A stretch of 64,000 nt of DNA from Streptomyces sp. A3M-1-3 (GTDB lineage: Bacteria; Actinomycetota; Actinomycetes; Streptomycetales; Streptomycetaceae): NCBI RefSeq assembly GCF_024213665.1, contig NZ_JANAVP010000013.1:124001-188000 (forward strand), written 5' to 3'. Within the stretch, counting starts at the first letter, position 1; each line of letters opens with the position of its first letter. Made by a program: the position numbers and the translations under genes. Below the pieces are notes generated by a model. That model was not told where the DNA came from. It was given only the letters and a program-made list of their open reading frames with translations, and searched no databases. Shown piece by piece: positions 62,790 through 64,000 of the stretch.

Positions 62790-64000
62790 CTGTTGACGAT
62801 GTGTCCTCGTCCTTGCCGGGGGTGTGCGGGGCCGTGGTGTCGTCCTGGTGGTGTTCCTGCACCTGAGCGTCCGGCGGGGCGGGCTGGATGAGGCCGTCGT
62901 CCTCCGGGGCCGGGCCGTCGGACGGCTTGGGCGCCAGCACCGCGCCCGCCCAAGCAACGCCCAGCTCCGCGAGTGCGGCAAGCTGCTCCTGGGTGAGCTT
63001 GTCGCGCCTGGATTTGGTGTTGGAGACCCACACGCCCAGCTTCACGAGCACGGGCTCCGGCTCGCCGTCGGCCGTGATCTCCTCGCTGTGGCTGCGGGGC
63101 ACCGGCCGGCCCGCGCCTTCCCGCTCCACCCACTGCGCGAGGGCCTGCACGCCCCGCTGGAACGCCTGCTGCGCCTTGCTCGGGCCCTTCGCGCCCTTGG
63201 CTGCCGGGACGGCAGACGGCGCCTCAACCGGCTGCACGCCCAGCCTGGACAGTCGCTCCTGCTGCTCGGTGGACAGCTGCGCCCAGGTGCCCGGCTGCTT
63301 CTGCCGCTCCAGCCACTTGCCCAGGTCGTCACCCTCGAACAGCACCCCGGCCTCGATGGCCGGGAGGATGCCGTCGGCGTCGACGAGGTCGGCGAGCACC
63401 TTGTAGTGCCGCTGCCAGTCCAGCGGCCACGGGCAGTTCCAGTCCGGGTCGACCGCGGCCAGCTGCTTCGCGCGTTCCACGACCCGCTCGGTGTCCTTCC
63501 CGAGGCCGCCCTTGCGCCGCAGGTTCGCCAGATGCTGCCCGACCGGCACCATCGCCTCGCCCTCGCCCCATACCGCGTCCTGCCGGGGCGCGAGGTGCCC
63601 GGTGGCGCGCCGGTACGACCGCAGCGCGGCGAGTTTGTTCTCCCACGCTTCCTCGCCCGGCTCCCACACCATCCCGGCCTCCGGCGCGTCCAGCAGGGTC
63701 TTGCGCCGCTCCTCCAGTTCCCCGGCCCGCAGTGCCTTCCTCTGCTGGTGCACCCACCTGCCGAGCGGGAAATCCTTCGTCACGCCGACCTCGGTCTCCA
63801 CGTCGTACGGGACGGCGTACAGGCCGGTGATCTCGTTCTCGGCCCGCCAGCGCAGCAGGGCCTGGTAGCCCTCCAGCCACACCAGCGACTCCGGCCGGTA
63901 GACCCGGGTACGCAGGAACGCCGCGATCGTCGCCGCGTCCCTCGGGCTGGAAAAGTGCAGCAGCGCTGACTCGGCAGCGCCGTCGGTGCCGTCCTGCTCC
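62710..64000 (-). CDS. Helicase-associated (HA) domain protein, runs off the right edge
   Basis: The 3' ~430 codons. At the edge ALLHFSSPRDAATIAAFLR looks like the end of a DEAD/DEAH helicase core, followed by HA repeats, each with Trp and basic residues: LEGYQALLRWRAENEITGLY and PLGRWVHQQRKALRAGELEE, then DLGKWLERQKQPGTWAQLS and VLVKLGVWVSNTKSRRDKLT. Proteins of this kind bind nucleic acid and are common on Streptomyces chromosome ends and linear plasmids. The tail (TSSTAHRHAPALEGHLAHPL) may be out of frame after a shift near 62790. Confidence 0.82.
   Translation of the reverse strand, partial: EQDGTDGAAESALLHFSSPRDAATIAAFLRTRVYRPESLVWLEGYQALLRWRAENEITGLYAVPYDVETEVGVTKDFPLGRWVHQQRKALRAGELEERRKTLLDAPEAGMVWEPGEEAWENKLAALRSYRRATGHLAPRQDAVWGEGEAMVPVGQHLANLRRKGGLGKDTERVVERAKQLAAVDPDWNCPWPLDWQRHYKVLADLVDADGILPAIEAGVLFEGDDLGKWLERQKQPGTWAQLSTEQQERLSRLGVQPVEAPSAVPAAKGAKGPSKAQQAFQRGVQALAQWVEREGAGRPVPRSHSEEITADGEPEPVLVKLGVWVSNTKSRRDKLTQEQLAALAELGVAWAGAVLAPKPSDGPAPEDDGLIQPAPPDAQVQEHHQDDTTAPHTPGKDEDTSSTAHRHAPALEGHLAHPLPLPQQTSPVR

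Overview
The window is high-GC, with the GTG starts, ATGA/GTGA gene overlaps and gene families of a Streptomyces-type actinomycete. About 1-43.3 kb is ordinary chromosomal material with some decayed genes. About 43.7-64 kb is a mosaic of broken mobile elements and gene fragments, consistent with a chromosome arm or a plasmid-like region.

1-20 kb: an Rpf-like transglycosylase domain at the left edge; an AhpD-type carboxymuconolactone decarboxylase followed by an ECF41/SigJ-type sigma factor, with a candidate ECF41 promoter; a class A penicillin-binding protein whose transpeptidase half has lost its catalytic motifs; a CBS-domain protein coupled to an NhaD/ArsB-type ion transporter; an ArsR/SRPBCC stress locus; an atypical tRNA-Trp; a TetR/saccharopine-dehydrogenase pair; a glycerolipid locus (lipid kinase, alkyl-DHAP-synthase-like flavoprotein, TetR, GlpD); and an arginine/ornithine catabolic operon (guanidino-modifying enzyme plus ornithine aminotransferase) behind an Lrp regulator.

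20-28 kb: a VOC protein, an AAC(3)-type acetyltransferase, and three related PAS/GAF/PP2C (SpoIIE-type) phosphatase genes. The first is a frameshifted, internally deleted relic. A methyltransferase gene sits between the second and third.

28.2-43.3 kb: a complete [NiFe]-hydrogenase island, all on the + strand. It runs hypX, small and large subunits of a group 1h (high-affinity, atmospheric H2) enzyme, a NifU-like protein, three uncharacterised proteins, a maturation endopeptidase, a 35-residue peptide, then hypA-B-F-C-D-E. Most neighbouring genes overlap by 4 bp, so it probably behaves as one to three transcripts. HypX would supply the active-site CO, HypF/E/C/D the cyanides and Fe assembly, HypA/B the nickel, and the protease trims the large subunit. 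The uncharacterised proteins are the least understood part of the window.

43.3-64 kb: small hypothetical proteins, a GNAT acetyltransferase, a beta-lactamase-like lipoprotein and fragments of an alpha/beta hydrolase, an IstB ATPase and an anti-sigma-type ATPase. These are followed by a truncated IS630, an intact IS21-family element abutting a Tn554-like tyrosine recombinase, a decayed Tn3 transposase, a phosphate-permease fragment, and an SDR-MFS-TetR cassette flanked by two resolvase 3' ends sharing a 25-bp direct repeat. The end holds an N-terminally truncated AlbA/Schlafen-type protein and, running off the right edge, a helicase-associated-domain protein.

No CRISPR array, rRNA or recognisable large biosynthetic gene cluster was seen.
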